Source: Caryophanales bacterium (lineage in GTDB: Bacteria; Bacillota_I; Bacilli_A; RF39; UBA660). Taken from it: a stretch of 64,000 nt of DNA. The notes under the pieces are model-generated. The model saw only the letters and a program-made list of their open reading frames with translations, did no database searches and was not told the origin of the DNA. This document shows, piece by piece, positions 25,566 through 33,653 of this stretch. Each line of letters begins with the position of its first letter. Within the stretch, counting starts at the first letter, position 1. Where the stretch lies: the NCBI GenBank assembly GCA_016282155.1, contig JAEEJY010000037.1, positions 1 through 64,000 of the forward strand, in the 5' to 3' direction. Made by a program: the position numbers and the translations under genes.

Positions 25566-25967
25566 ATGGAAACAAAAAGTAGAAGCGAATTAAGAAAAGA
25601 TATAATGACTATTCTTTATCAAATTAATGTTTATGAGAATAATAATATGGCTTATGACATTGATAAAGTAATTAAAGAAGTAGTTGAAATAGATAATGAA
25701 TTTGTTAAAGAAGTAGTTTATGGAGTAATAACATATAAAAACGAAATAGATGAGTTAGCAAATAAATATTTAAATGGTTGGAAAATTACGCGTTTAGGTA
25801 ATACTGATCAAGCAATTATAAGAATGGGTATCTATGAACTTATGTATACAAAAACACCTGAAGTTGTTGCTATTAACGAAGCTATAGAATTAGCTAAAGC
25901 TTATAGCGATGACGATGTAAGAAAAATGATTAATGGAGTATTAGACAAAGTTTATCATAATAAATAA
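25566..25967 (+). CDS. nusB: Transcription antitermination factor NusB
   Basis: A 133-residue all-helical protein that binds boxA RNA with NusE (S10) in antitermination complexes on rRNA operons. The N-terminal [16 protein letters not shown] and C-terminal [51 protein letters not shown] are the classic motifs. ATG 25566 is chosen because GGTGAT at 25556-25561 precedes it; the longer frame runs through the promoter. It leads a nusB-xseA-xseB unit, a common Firmicute order, with 14 bases to xseA. Confidence 0.95.
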   Translation: METKSRSELRKDIMTILYQINVYENNNMAYDIDKVIKEVVEIDNEFVKEVVYGVITYKNEIDELANKYLNGWKITRLGNTDQAIIRMGIYELMYTKTPEVVAINEAIELAKAYSDDDVRKMINGVLDKVYHNK

Positions 25968-25981
25968 AAGGTAGTGATAAT

Positions 25982-27178
25982 ATGCAAGAAGCTAGATATT
26001 TAACAATATCGGAATTTACATCTCGTCTTAAGGGATTCTTTGATGCATCACATGCATTTCAGAATATGTATCTAAAAGGCGAGATTTCTAATTTTAAAAA
26101 GCATTCATCAGGACATTTATATTTCTCTATCAAAGATGAAGGTAGTGTTATAAATGCAATGATGTGGGATAGAGATGCTAAGAAACTAAACTTTGAGCCT
26201 GTTGAAGGTACCAAAGTATTAGTTCATGGACGTGTAACTGTTTATGAAGCAAGAGGAACATATCAAATTTATGTTGATGAAATGCAAGAAGATGGTGTAG
26301 GTAATTTATATGCCATGTATGAGAAATTAAAAAAGGATTTAGAAAAAGAAGGTTTATTTAAAGAAGAACATAAAAAACCAATTCCTAAATATCCTAAAAG
26401 AGTAGGAGTTATAACAGCACCTACCGGAGCTGCTATTCGTGATATCATATCTACTATTAAAAGAAGATATCCTATCTGCGAAATATTATTATTTCCAAGT
26501 TTAGTACAAGGAGATGGCGCAGCTAGTAATATCGTTAATAATATTAAAAAAGCAGAAGACTATGACTTAGATGTGTTAATCGTTGGTCGTGGTGGTGGAT
26601 CAATAGAAGACTTATGGGCTTTTAATGAAGAAATAGTTGCCCGAGTAATATATGCTTCTAATATTCCAATTATTAGTGCTGTGGGTCATGAAACTGATTT
26701 TACTATCGCAGATTTTGTTGCTGATAAAAGAGCAGCAACTCCTACCGGAGCAGCTGAAATTGCTGTACCAAGTATTAATGATATATTAAATAATTTAAAA
26801 CAATTAAATATTAGATTAAACGAAGCTATTATAAAGAGAGTTAAATATAGTAGATTGATTTTAGATAAGTATAAAAAGTCATATATTATTACAAATCCAG
26901 AAATAATTTATGAAAATAAGAAAGTACAACTTGATCAAGCTAGAGAAAAATTAAATATGCTTATTAAACATAAACTTGAAATAGCTAAAAAAGAATATTT
27001 AAATTTAATAGATAAATTAGAACTATTAAATCCTCTTAATACATTAAAAAGAGGATATTCAATTACTTATTATAATGATAAGACACTTACAAGCATTAAA
27101 AAGGTAAAAGTTAATGATGAAGTAAGTATTAGATTAAGTGATGGTAGTATTAAAGCTACTATTAATGAGGTGAAATAA
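25982..27178 (+). CDS. xseA: Exodeoxyribonuclease VII large subunit
   Basis: A 398-residue subunit of the single-strand-specific exonuclease VII. It opens with an OB-fold domain (LTISEFTSRLKGFFD, LKGEISNFKKHSSGHLYFSIKDE), then the catalytic domain with KRVGVITAPTGAAIRDI, GRGGGSIEDLWAFNEE and SAVGHETDFTIADFVADKRAATPTGAAE, and a coiled-coil end with LNPLNTLKRGYSI. Length is slightly below E. coli XseA. AAGGTAGTGATA precedes ATG 25982. Its stop overlaps the xseB start by one base (TAATG), giving coupled translation of the two subunits. Confidence 0.97.
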   Translation: MQEARYLTISEFTSRLKGFFDASHAFQNMYLKGEISNFKKHSSGHLYFSIKDEGSVINAMMWDRDAKKLNFEPVEGTKVLVHGRVTVYEARGTYQIYVDEMQEDGVGNLYAMYEKLKKDLEKEGLFKEEHKKPIPKYPKRVGVITAPTGAAIRDIISTIKRRYPICEILLFPSLVQGDGAASNIVNNIKKAEDYDLDVLIVGRGGGSIEDLWAFNEEIVARVIYASNIPIISAVGHETDFTIADFVADKRAATPTGAAEIAVPSINDILNNLKQLNIRLNEAIIKRVKYSRLILDKYKKSYIITNPEIIYENKKVQLDQAREKLNMLIKHKLEIAKKEYLNLIDKLELLNPLNTLKRGYSITYYNDKTLTSIKKVKVNDEVSIRLSDGSIKATINEVK

Positions 27179-27393
27179 TGAAATTTGAAGAAAAGATTAA
27201 TAAAATTGATGAAATCATTACTGAGCTTGAAAAAGATGAAGTAAATTTAGATGATTCAATCAATAAATATACGGAAGCTATGAAATTAATAAAAGAGTGC
27301 GATAGTACCTTAAAGAAAGCTGAAGAAAAGATTACTAAGTTAGTAACAGAAAATGGAGAGTTAGAAGATTTTAAAGATTTAGAAGAAAACTAA
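27178..27393 (+). CDS. xseB: Exodeoxyribonuclease VII small subunit
   Basis: A 71-residue helical protein that coats the coiled-coil of XseA. The motif KFEEKINKIDEIITELEKDEVNLDDSINKYTEAMKLI is cut here to its key parts: FEEKI, LEKDEVNLDDSINKY and KECDSTLKKAEEKI. Length is normal. The ATG shares its A with the xseA stop. No hairpin terminator directly follows; the sRNA promoter begins 20 bases later. Confidence 0.95.
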   Translation: MKFEEKINKIDEIITELEKDEVNLDDSINKYTEAMKLIKECDSTLKKAEEKITKLVTENGELEDFKDLEEN

Positions 27394-27413
27394 CTTGCCT
27401 TAAATAAATAATG

Positions 27414-27422
27414 TGCTATAAT
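27414..27422 (+). promoter_or_regulatory. Extended -10 promoter of a small RNA
   Basis: TG-C-TATAAT after xseB with no start codon and ribosome site downstream; predicted transcription start near 27429. Confidence 0.55.
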
Positions 27423-27428
27423 GAATAT

Positions 27429-27534
27429 GTGATTGATTTGCCCATCAATTAATATTGTGTTTGCCCACACAAATAATGCCCATATATTTATTTTTTTAAT
27501 TGTTAATTACAAGCCGGTTTTACCGGTTTTTTTA
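27429..27534 (+). ncRNA. Candidate small RNA with repeated UUGCCC hairpin loops
   Basis: About 105 bases between an extended -10 promoter and a strong terminator, with no coding frame. Hairpin 1: ATTGAT (27432-27437), loop TTGCCC, ATCAAT (27444-27449). Hairpin 2: TTGTGT (27455-27460), the identical loop TTGCCC, ACACAA (27467-27472). The two stems differ while the loops match exactly. A weaker third hairpin displays GCCC at 27478-27481 between AAATAAT and an AT[A]UAUUU-type arm. Then an AT-rich single-stranded stretch and the terminator. The conserved loops suggest base pairing with targets or binding of a protein (inference). No known RNA family was recognised. Confidence 0.6.
27511..27534 (+). 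terminator. Intrinsic terminator of the small RNA
   Basis: CCGGT/ACCGG stem (27514-27518, 27522-27526) with TTT loop, extended by A-T pairs, then T8. The most GC-rich terminator stem nearby. Confidence 0.88.
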
Positions 27535-27558
27535 TTTATGTAAAATAATGTTTTAATA

Positions 27559-27635
27559 TTTACAAAACATATAAATAATGGTACAATTTATTTGTAATAG
27601 TACGAATTTGACAAATGGGAAAATAATGATATAAT
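27559..27635 (+). promoter_or_regulatory. Tandem promoters of the Cys-rich surface protein gene
   Basis: Upstream promoter: TTTACA (27559), 17-bp spacer, TACAAT (27582-27587). Downstream promoter: TTGACA (27608), 16-bp spacer, TATAAT (27630-27635) with TG-A before it. An inverted repeat TACAA-TTTAT-TTGTA (27582-27596) covers the first -10 and could be an operator. Such a strong arrangement suggests high expression. Confidence 0.6.
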
Positions 27636-27662
27636 ATGTTCCAATTTGAAAGGGGAAAGTAT

Positions 27663-29339
27663 ATGTATAACGACGAAAGAAAAGGCTTCACAGCCAAAGA
27701 TATTTTAATTCAATTATTATTTATCATTTTATTTGTATTTATTATGGTTTGGTTATTTCCAACTAAATCAAGTATCAATTTATTATCTGATAAATTAGAT
27801 ATATTAACTGGTACTATCTTTAATACAAATATCCAAAATATGAAAACTGCAGCAGTTTCATATTACACAACAGAAAGATTACCAAAAGCTGTTAACGATG
27901 TTGAAAAAATGACATTACAACAAATGTTAGATAAGAAATTATTAGTTGACTTTGTTGATGGTAATGGTAAAGCGTGTGATGCTACAGCTTCATATGTAGA
28001 AGTTATCAAATTAGATGACGAATATCAAATGAAAGTAAATTTATCTTGTTCAGACAATGATGCATACATAATCGTTCATTTAGGATGTTATGATTATTGT
28101 AAAGCTTCAGGTGTTTGTACAAAAGAAGAAAAAGTTAAAGTTGTAGAAAATAAACCTACACCTACACCAAAACCAACACCAGTTGTTACTTGCCAATATG
28201 AATATTTAAAAGTAACAGATGGTAAATGGGGTGAATTTGGTGAATGGTCTTCATGGTCAACTACAAAAGCTGATGAAACAGATTACCGTAGAGTAGAAAT
28301 GAAGACTGAAAAAGTTGCAACAGGTAAAGAAGAAGTTAAAGGATCTAAAGTTGAAACTGTAGATGCTACAGCAACAACTTCATCATACTGTCCATCAGGA
28401 TATACTAAGAATGGTTCAACTTGTTCAAGAGTTGCAACAGGATATTACAATGCTAAATGTCCAGTAGGATATACATTAAATGGAGATGGAACTTGTTCAG
28501 GAACTGTTTCAACAACAACTAAATATAGTCCATCATGTCCATCAGGATATACAAGAAGTGGAGCAACTTGTTATAAAGTTAACTCATCAAGTATTTCCGT
28601 TGCTGCAACATGTCCATCAGGATATACTTTAAGTGGCTCAACTTGTGTTAAATCATCAACAACAGGTGGTACTACTACTTGTACAAAAGGTGCATATATA
28701 ACAACATTAACAGGAACTACTGTTCCAGCTAATAATAACAGTTATATCTATGAAACTGTATCAAGTGATTATGTTTATAAATGTAATGATGAATGTGCAT
28801 TTAGATGGGAATATATATATAGAAAATATAAAGCAAACTGTACAACAACAGGAGCATCTACAACTACACAAACTGCTAATCCAACATGTCCATCAGGATA
28901 TAATGGTCCAACAAATGGTAGATGTTATAAAACTACATCATCAACTGATAGTGTAGCAGCTACATGTAATAATGGTGGTTACTTATCTGGTGATATATGT
29001 TATGTATCAGGTTCAAGAGTTAATGTTGTATCTGCAACATGTCCAACTGGATTTAACTTAACTGGTAATAGATGTTATGGAACTAAAACTGTAACTACAA
29101 ATCTTGTAACTACAACTTCATACTCATGTAAAGAAGGTTACACATTAAGTGGAAACAAATGTACAAGAACTGTACAAACTTCTGAATGGGTAACAAAATA
29201 TGAAAATGTTAAATATTATAGATATAAAACTAGAACTTATATTTCTGGTACAAGATTAGTTGAATGGAGTAAATCACAAAACGATACTTATTTAATTAGT
29301 CAAGGATACAAATTAACAGGAAATAAAAAATGTGCATAA
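27663..29339 (+). CDS. Surface protein with Cys-rich CPSGY-type repeats
   Basis: A 558-residue membrane-anchored protein. A basic start is followed by a TM helix near residues 13-35, a 120-residue outer domain with SCSDNDAYIIVHLGCYDYC, a Thr/Pro spacer (KPTPTPKPTP), and then about eight repeats of the form C-P-S-G-Y-x5-8-G-x-T/R-C (residues of about 240-505). Each repeat has a Cys pair, so disulfide-stabilised EGF-like units are likely. The C-terminal 50 residues repeat WSK/YKTRTY phrases. ATG 27663 follows AAAGGGGAAAG; the ATG at 27636 abuts the -10. Codons favour TCA for Ser more than in most neighbours. Role unknown; adhesion or coat function is inference. Confidence 0.8.
   Translation: MYNDERKGFTAKDILIQLLFIILFVFIMVWLFPTKSSINLLSDKLDILTGTIFNTNIQNMKTAAVSYYTTERLPKAVNDVEKMTLQQMLDKKLLVDFVDGNGKACDATASYVEVIKLDDEYQMKVNLSCSDNDAYIIVHLGCYDYCKASGVCTKEEKVKVVENKPTPTPKPTPVVTCQYEYLKVTDGKWGEFGEWSSWSTTKADETDYRRVEMKTEKVATGKEEVKGSKVETVDATATTSSYCPSGYTKNGSTCSRVATGYYNAKCPVGYTLNGDGTCSGTVSTTTKYSPSCPSGYTRSGATCYKVNSSSISVAATCPSGYTLSGSTCVKSSTTGGTTTCTKGAYITTLTGTTVPANNNSYIYETVSSDYVYKCNDECAFRWEYIYRKYKANCTTTGASTTTQTANPTCPSGYNGPTNGRCYKTTSSTDSVAATCNNGGYLSGDICYVSGSRVNVVSATCPTGFNLTGNRCYGTKTVTTNLVTTTSYSCKEGYTLSGNKCTRTVQTSEWVTKYENVKYYRYKTRTYISGTRLVEWSKSQNDTYLISQGYKLTGNKKCA
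28389..28902 (+). repeat. Four identical 16-bp copies inside the Cys-rich repeat gene
   Basis: TGTCCATCAGGATATA occurs at 28389-28404, 28536-28551, 28611-28626 and 28887-28902, always in the same frame encoding C-P-S-G-Y. Degenerate copies lie between and after. Exact DNA identity points to recent duplication or recombination among repeats. Confidence 0.9.
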
Positions 29340-29340
29340 G

Positions 29341-29368
29341 GTTTAGATGTGAATGCATCTAAATCTTT
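29341..29368 (+). terminator. Hairpin after the Cys-rich protein gene
   Basis: TTTAGATG/CATCTAAA stem with loop TGAATG but only a weak T-tract; may allow read-through into the next gene. Confidence 0.5.
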
Positions 29369-29394
29369 GTATTAAAACCTAATGGAGGGATAAT

Positions 29395-30675
29395 ATGTTA
29401 AAAAAAGTAAGTGAAAGCGTTAAAGGTAACATATATACAAGAGTATGTATTGATACTGTAACAGGTAAGAAAGTAGTAAGAGAATTACCAGTTCTTTTAG
29501 AAAAAGGTCGTCGTAATCCAGAACTTTATCAATTAATTAAAGATGACTTAGCACTAGCAGTTGAAGAAAAGAAAATGGCGGCTCGTGAAGATAACTTTGA
29601 TATGGATAGAGCTGCTCGTGGAATTAACGATTACGCTGAAGAAGTTAAAGAAGAAGCTAGACAAGAAGCTGCTAAAGCAGAACCTGTTGAAATTGAAGAA
29701 AATGAAGAAGTAGTAAAAGAAGACAACAAATTAGTTGGTAAACATAAAATTAAAGAAGAAAAAGAAGAAAAAGATAATAAAAAATTAAAACATGCGATTG
29801 CAACTTTAGCAGGTGGATTTACAATTGGTATGATTGTTATGGCATGCTTAAAAGGTTGTGGTAAAACAGAAGAAATTCCTACTGTTGAACCAACAGCAAT
29901 TGTTACAGAAGTTGAGGAAACTGTTGAAGGGCCAACTTTAGAAGATTTTAAAAACGATAGTAGATATACTGAAATAACTGAAGAGGATTTTACTAAAAGA
30001 GTTGAAGCTTTAATTAATGAGTATGCTGAACATGGTATTGAAATTAAAGGTGAAGATGCAGTAACATTCGTAGCTGTAGCTAATATTACACATTTAGAAC
30101 ATACTAATCCAGAGTTATTAAGTAATGTTTTAGGTGATGAACCTGTATCTGAAGAAGTATTAGCTAAATGTGGTCATATAATTGGCCAAATTGGTAATTT
30201 AGAAAACATTGCTAAAGATGAACAAGTTGATTGGACAATTGCTTTTATGGATGATACTGATAGAGAAATTGCACAAGACAATATCAAAGATGTTATTGAA
30301 GGATCTAAAGAAATCGCCGCAGATAAAGAATTAACAGATGAAGAAAAAGGTGAAAAGATTAGAGAAAACATTAACGAAAACTTTATTCAACCAAATTTAG
30401 ATAAAACAAATGGTTATGAATTAGCTGATGGATCTTCAACTAAATTATCACAAGAAGATGGTGCTGACTTTATAACTGATGCTATCATTACTGGTATTTT
30501 AATTGGTGATGATGTATTAAGAAACTATACTGATGGTACGAAAGTTGGTAAAGATCTAGAAGCGCTTAGTTTTAATAAAGATGTTGTATCTAATATTATG
30601 ACAATTATTGATGGTTGTGCTTATACAGGCGAAGTAGAAGCTACTGAAGAAGTAACTGAGACAAAAGTAAAATAA
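29395..30675 (+). CDS. Hypothetical single-span membrane protein
   Basis: A 426-residue protein. Residues 1-135 are cytoplasmic and highly charged, with an initial KGNIYTRVCIDTVTGKKVVREL segment and a long Glu/Lys-rich stretch. One TM helix lies near residues 138-158 (LKHAIATLAGGFTIGMIVMACLKGCGK). A Thr/Glu/Pro linker leads to an acidic helical outer domain (about 180-410). No family was recognised. GGAGGGATA precedes ATG 29395. Only a weak hairpin separates it from the Cys-rich repeat gene, so the two are probably co-expressed and may act together at the surface (inference). Confidence 0.75.
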   Translation: MLKKVSESVKGNIYTRVCIDTVTGKKVVRELPVLLEKGRRNPELYQLIKDDLALAVEEKKMAAREDNFDMDRAARGINDYAEEVKEEARQEAAKAEPVEIEENEEVVKEDNKLVGKHKIKEEKEEKDNKKLKHAIATLAGGFTIGMIVMACLKGCGKTEEIPTVEPTAIVTEVEETVEGPTLEDFKNDSRYTEITEEDFTKRVEALINEYAEHGIEIKGEDAVTFVAVANITHLEHTNPELLSNVLGDEPVSEEVLAKCGHIIGQIGNLENIAKDEQVDWTIAFMDDTDREIAQDNIKDVIEGSKEIAADKELTDEEKGEKIRENINENFIQPNLDKTNGYELADGSSTKLSQEDGADFITDAIITGILIGDDVLRNYTDGTKVGKDLEALSFNKDVVSNIMTIIDGCAYTGEVEATEEVTETKVK

Positions 30676-30702
30676 GATATATCAATTGATATATCTTTTT
30701 TT
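30673..30702 (+). terminator. Intrinsic terminator
   Basis: AAGATATATC/GATATATCTT palindrome with AATT centre, then T7. Confidence 0.85.
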
Positions 30703-30712
30703 ATGTCATCTA

Positions 30713-30721
30713 TGATATAAT
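30713..30721 (+). promoter_or_regulatory. Extended -10 promoter of uppP
   Basis: TG-A-TATAAT, 16 bases before the uppP start. Confidence 0.55.
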
Positions 30722-30736
30722 ATTATAGGTGATAAT

Positions 30737-31570
30737 ATGAAAATAATAGAATATTTAATACTAGGATTCATACAAGGAATAACTGAACCAATACCTGTAT
30801 CAAGTAGTGGTCATATTCTTATATTTAAAGCTTTACTTGGTAATGTATTTGGTAATATAAAAATAGACTATGAAGTTTTAGCTACTTTAACTAATTTTGG
30901 TAGTTTTATTGCGATATTGTTATTCTTTAGAAAAGACATAATTCGTTTAGTAGGGGCTTTCTTTACTTTTATATTTAATAAACGTAAAAGAAAAGATGAA
31001 AATACAAAGATTAATTATAAATATTGTTGGTATATTGTAGTAGGATCAATTCCAGTAGGTATACTAGGATTATTAGTTGAAAAACTTGATATTTTTGATT
31101 TCCTAGAAGAAAATATTAAATTTGTAGGATTAATGCTTGTAGTTACATCATTATTCTTATATTTAATTAAAGATTTTAAAGGATTTAAAGATAAAGCTGA
31201 TATTACTTTTAAAGATGCTTTATTAATTGGTTTTGCACAAGTAATAGCTTTAATACCTGGTATAAGTAGAAGTGGAGCTACAATTGTTGGTAGTATGTAT
31301 CGTGGCTTAAATAGAGAAACAGCATTTAATTTCTCATTTATGTTATATTTGCCAGTATCTATTGCAACAGGCCTACTTGGAGTACTAGATTTAATGGAGT
31401 TAAATCTATCTGTTAGTGAAGTAATCTATTATTTACTTGCAACATTTATGGCATTTATTTTTACTTATTTAGCAACAGCTTGGTTTAATAAAGTTGTTAA
31501 ACAAGGAAAACTTGCATATTTTTCTATCTACTGTTTAATAGTAGGTATTCTTGTAGTGATATTTTTATAA
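30737..31570 (+). CDS. uppP: Undecaprenyl-diphosphatase
   Basis: A 277-residue integral membrane phosphatase (BacA type) that recycles undecaprenyl pyrophosphate to the monophosphate carrier needed for wall and polysaccharide synthesis; it also gives bacitracin resistance. Motifs are FIQGITEPIPVSSSGH (SSSGH at 22-26, with the catalytic Glu and His region) and ALIPGISRSGATIVGSMYRGL near 172-190. About eight TM helices. Length is normal. GGTGATA precedes ATG 30737. It serves both the mur genes just downstream and the glycan locus at 43-62 kb. Own terminator with UUCG loop. Confidence 0.96.
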   Translation: MKIIEYLILGFIQGITEPIPVSSSGHILIFKALLGNVFGNIKIDYEVLATLTNFGSFIAILLFFRKDIIRLVGAFFTFIFNKRKRKDENTKINYKYCWYIVVGSIPVGILGLLVEKLDIFDFLEENIKFVGLMLVVTSLFLYLIKDFKGFKDKADITFKDALLIGFAQVIALIPGISRSGATIVGSMYRGLNRETAFNFSFMLYLPVSIATGLLGVLDLMELNLSVSEVIYYLLATFMAFIFTYLATAWFNKVVKQGKLAYFSIYCLIVGILVVIFL

Positions 31571-31593
31571 GATAGCTTCGGCTATCTTTTTTA
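31569..31593 (+). terminator. Intrinsic terminator with UUCG tetraloop
   Basis: AGATAGC-TTCG-GCTATCT, then T6. Confidence 0.92.
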
Positions 31594-31634
31594 CATTATT
31601 TACATTATTAAAACTTTATAATAAAGGGATAGTA

Positions 31635-31643
31635 TGCTATAAT
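31635..31643 (+). promoter_or_regulatory. Extended -10 promoter of murG-murB-ftsQ
   Basis: TG-C-TATAAT. Transcription would start near 31650, which leaves no ribosome site before GTG 31655 and supports the later start of murG. Confidence 0.55.
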
Positions 31644-31663
31644 TTATATAGGATGTGAATAAA

Positions 31664-32743
31664 GTGAGAGTAATAATTTCAGCAGGTGGAACTGGAGGAC
31701 ATATCTATCCAGCTTTAGCAATAATTGATAAAATTAAAGAAAAAGAACCTAATTCAGAATTTTTATATATAGGAACACATAATCGTATGGAAAAAGATAT
31801 TGTTCCTAAAAAAGGAATACCATATAAATCTATTGAGATATATGGTTTTAATCGTAAGCATTTATTAAAAAACTTTAATGTTTTAAAATGCTTAATTAAA
31901 GCTAAAAAAGATGTACGTAAAATTATTAAAGACTTTAATCCTGATGTTGTTATTGGGGTAGGAGGATATGTCACTTATCCTGTTATAACGGAAGCTAAAA
32001 AAATGGGTTATAAAACTTTTATTCATGAACAAAATAGTATTCCAGGTAAAGCAAATGCTTATATGGAAAAATATGCTGATATAATTGGTGTTTCTTTTGA
32101 ATCATCAAAGAAATACTTTAAGACTAATAAAGTAGAATTTACAGGTAATCCTTGTAGTGAAAATTCTTTAAAAGAAAAAGCAGCATCTAAGAAAGAATTT
32201 GGTTTATCGGATAATAAAAAATTAGTATTATTTGTTATGGGATCTTTAGGATCTTCTAAAGTTAATGATTATCTTTTTAAATTAGTTCCTAAATTTAAGG
32301 ATAAAGATTATGAAGTTGTTATTGTAACAGGTGAAAATTTATATAAAGATATTGATTTAAAGAATATTCCCAAGAATGTATTTGTTTTCCCATATATTGA
32401 TAATTTAGTAAGATTAATGAAGAAGACAGACGTTATAGTATCTCGTGCTGGAGCATCTACTTTAAGTGAATTAACTACTTTAAATCTTCCATCTATCTTA
32501 GTACCAAGTCCTTATGTAGCTAATAACCATCAATATATTAACGCAATGGACTTTAAAGAAAATGGTGCTTGTTTAGTGATTGAAGAAAAAGATTTAAATG
32601 ATGAATTAGTACTTAAAGATATTGATTTACTTCTTAATGATGAAGAAGTAAGAGAAAAAATGAAAGAATCACTTGAAAAATTAAGCGTAAAAGATAGTGC
32701 AACTAAAATATATAATTTGTTAAAAGAATTAGTAGGTAGATAA
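31664..32743 (+). CDS. murG: UDP-GlcNAc:lipid I GlcNAc transferase MurG
   Basis: A 359-residue GT28 enzyme that adds GlcNAc to lipid I, making lipid II at the inner face of the membrane. The first glycine loop ISAGGTGGHIYPALA is at residues 5-20; GVGGYVTYPV and FIHEQNSIPGKAN follow; the donor site is GSLGSSKVN and SRAGASTLSELTTLNLPSILVPSP. I use GTG 31664, giving MRVIISAGGTGG as in most homologues, with AGGATG at a good distance; GTG 31655 would lie nearly at the transcript start. murB follows one base after its stop. Confidence 0.95.
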   Translation: MRVIISAGGTGGHIYPALAIIDKIKEKEPNSEFLYIGTHNRMEKDIVPKKGIPYKSIEIYGFNRKHLLKNFNVLKCLIKAKKDVRKIIKDFNPDVVIGVGGYVTYPVITEAKKMGYKTFIHEQNSIPGKANAYMEKYADIIGVSFESSKKYFKTNKVEFTGNPCSENSLKEKAASKKEFGLSDNKKLVLFVMGSLGSSKVNDYLFKLVPKFKDKDYEVVIVTGENLYKDIDLKNIPKNVFVFPYIDNLVRLMKKTDVIVSRAGASTLSELTTLNLPSILVPSPYVANNHQYINAMDFKENGACLVIEEKDLNDELVLKDIDLLLNDEEVREKMKESLEKLSVKDSATKIYNLLKELVGR

Positions 32744-32744
32744 G

Positions 32745-33641
32745 ATGATTAATGTAAGTGAAATTAAAAAGAAAAAATTTGGTCGTGTTGTAGAAAATGC
32801 TAACTTAAAAGACTATACAACATATAAAGCAGGAGGACACGCTAAAGCTATTGTATATCCTGAAAGTATTGATAAACTAAAAGAATTAGTTAAATATTTA
32901 AAAGATAATAATATTAAACATATGATTTTAGGTAATGGATCTAATTTAATATTTAATGACGGTATTTATGAAGGAGTATTAATTAAATTAGATTGCTTTA
33001 ATGATATGAATATTAATGGAACTAAGATTGTTGTTGGAGCAGGTTTCCCATTAATCAAACTTAGTTTAATAGCAGCTAGAAATTCCTTAGCAGGTTTAGA
33101 ATTTGCTAGTGGTATCCCAGGAAGTTTAGGTGGAGCAGTCTATATGAATGCGGGAGCTTACAAGAGTGATATGGGATATATTGTTGAAAGTGTTAAAGTT
33201 TTAACTCCGGACTATGAAGTTAAAGAACTTTCAAATAAAGAAATGGATTTCCATTATCGTTCTTCTTTTTTACAAAAAAATAAAGACTATATTTGTTTAG
33301 AAGCAACAATTAAACTACGTCGTGGTAATCGTGATGCTATTTTAGAAGTAATTCGTGATCGTAAATTAAGAAGAATTGAAAGTCAACCTTTAGAATATCC
33401 TTCAGCAGGATCTGTATTTAGAAATCCTGAAGGAGATTTTGCTGGTAGATTAATTGAAGAATTAGGCTACAAAGGCAAAAAAATAGGTGGCGCAATGGTT
33501 AGTTTAAAACATGCTAATTTCATTGTAAATGCTGGACATGCTAAAGGTGAAGATATAAAGAAATTAATCTTAGAAATAAAAGATAAAGTTAAAGAAAAAT
33601 ATAATATTGATTTAAAGATTGAACAAGAATTCGTAGAATAA
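32745..33641 (+). CDS. murB: UDP-N-acetylenolpyruvoylglucosamine reductase MurB
   Basis: A 298-residue FAD enzyme that reduces enolpyruvyl-UDP-GlcNAc with NADPH to UDP-MurNAc. Motifs are the FAD-binding LKDYTTYKAGGHAKAIVYP, LGNGSNLIFNDG, the ASGIPGSLGGAVYMNAGAY loop, HYRSSFLQ, the catalytic Ser in YPSAGSVFRNPEGDFAGRLIEE, and the final ISLKHANFIVN type motif (VSLKHANFIVNAGHAKGEDI). The length and lack of insert match type II (B. subtilis-like) MurB. The start is one base after the murG stop. The ribosome site is weak (AGGTAG), suggesting coupling to murG. Confidence 0.96.
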   Translation: MINVSEIKKKKFGRVVENANLKDYTTYKAGGHAKAIVYPESIDKLKELVKYLKDNNIKHMILGNGSNLIFNDGIYEGVLIKLDCFNDMNINGTKIVVGAGFPLIKLSLIAARNSLAGLEFASGIPGSLGGAVYMNAGAYKSDMGYIVESVKVLTPDYEVKELSNKEMDFHYRSSFLQKNKDYICLEATIKLRRGNRDAILEVIRDRKLRRIESQPLEYPSAGSVFRNPEGDFAGRLIEELGYKGKKIGGAMVSLKHANFIVNAGHAKGEDIKKLILEIKDKVKEKYNIDLKIEQEFVE

Positions 33642-33653
33642 TAGGTGGTTAAG

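Noticed and set aside
28389-28902. CRISPR-like array because of identical short repeats
   Set aside because: The 16-bp repeats are irregularly spaced and in frame within a protein gene; no cas genes.
28750-28956. Second + frame inside the Cys-rich repeat gene
   Set aside because: A product of the repeated codon pattern in another frame, with no ribosome site.
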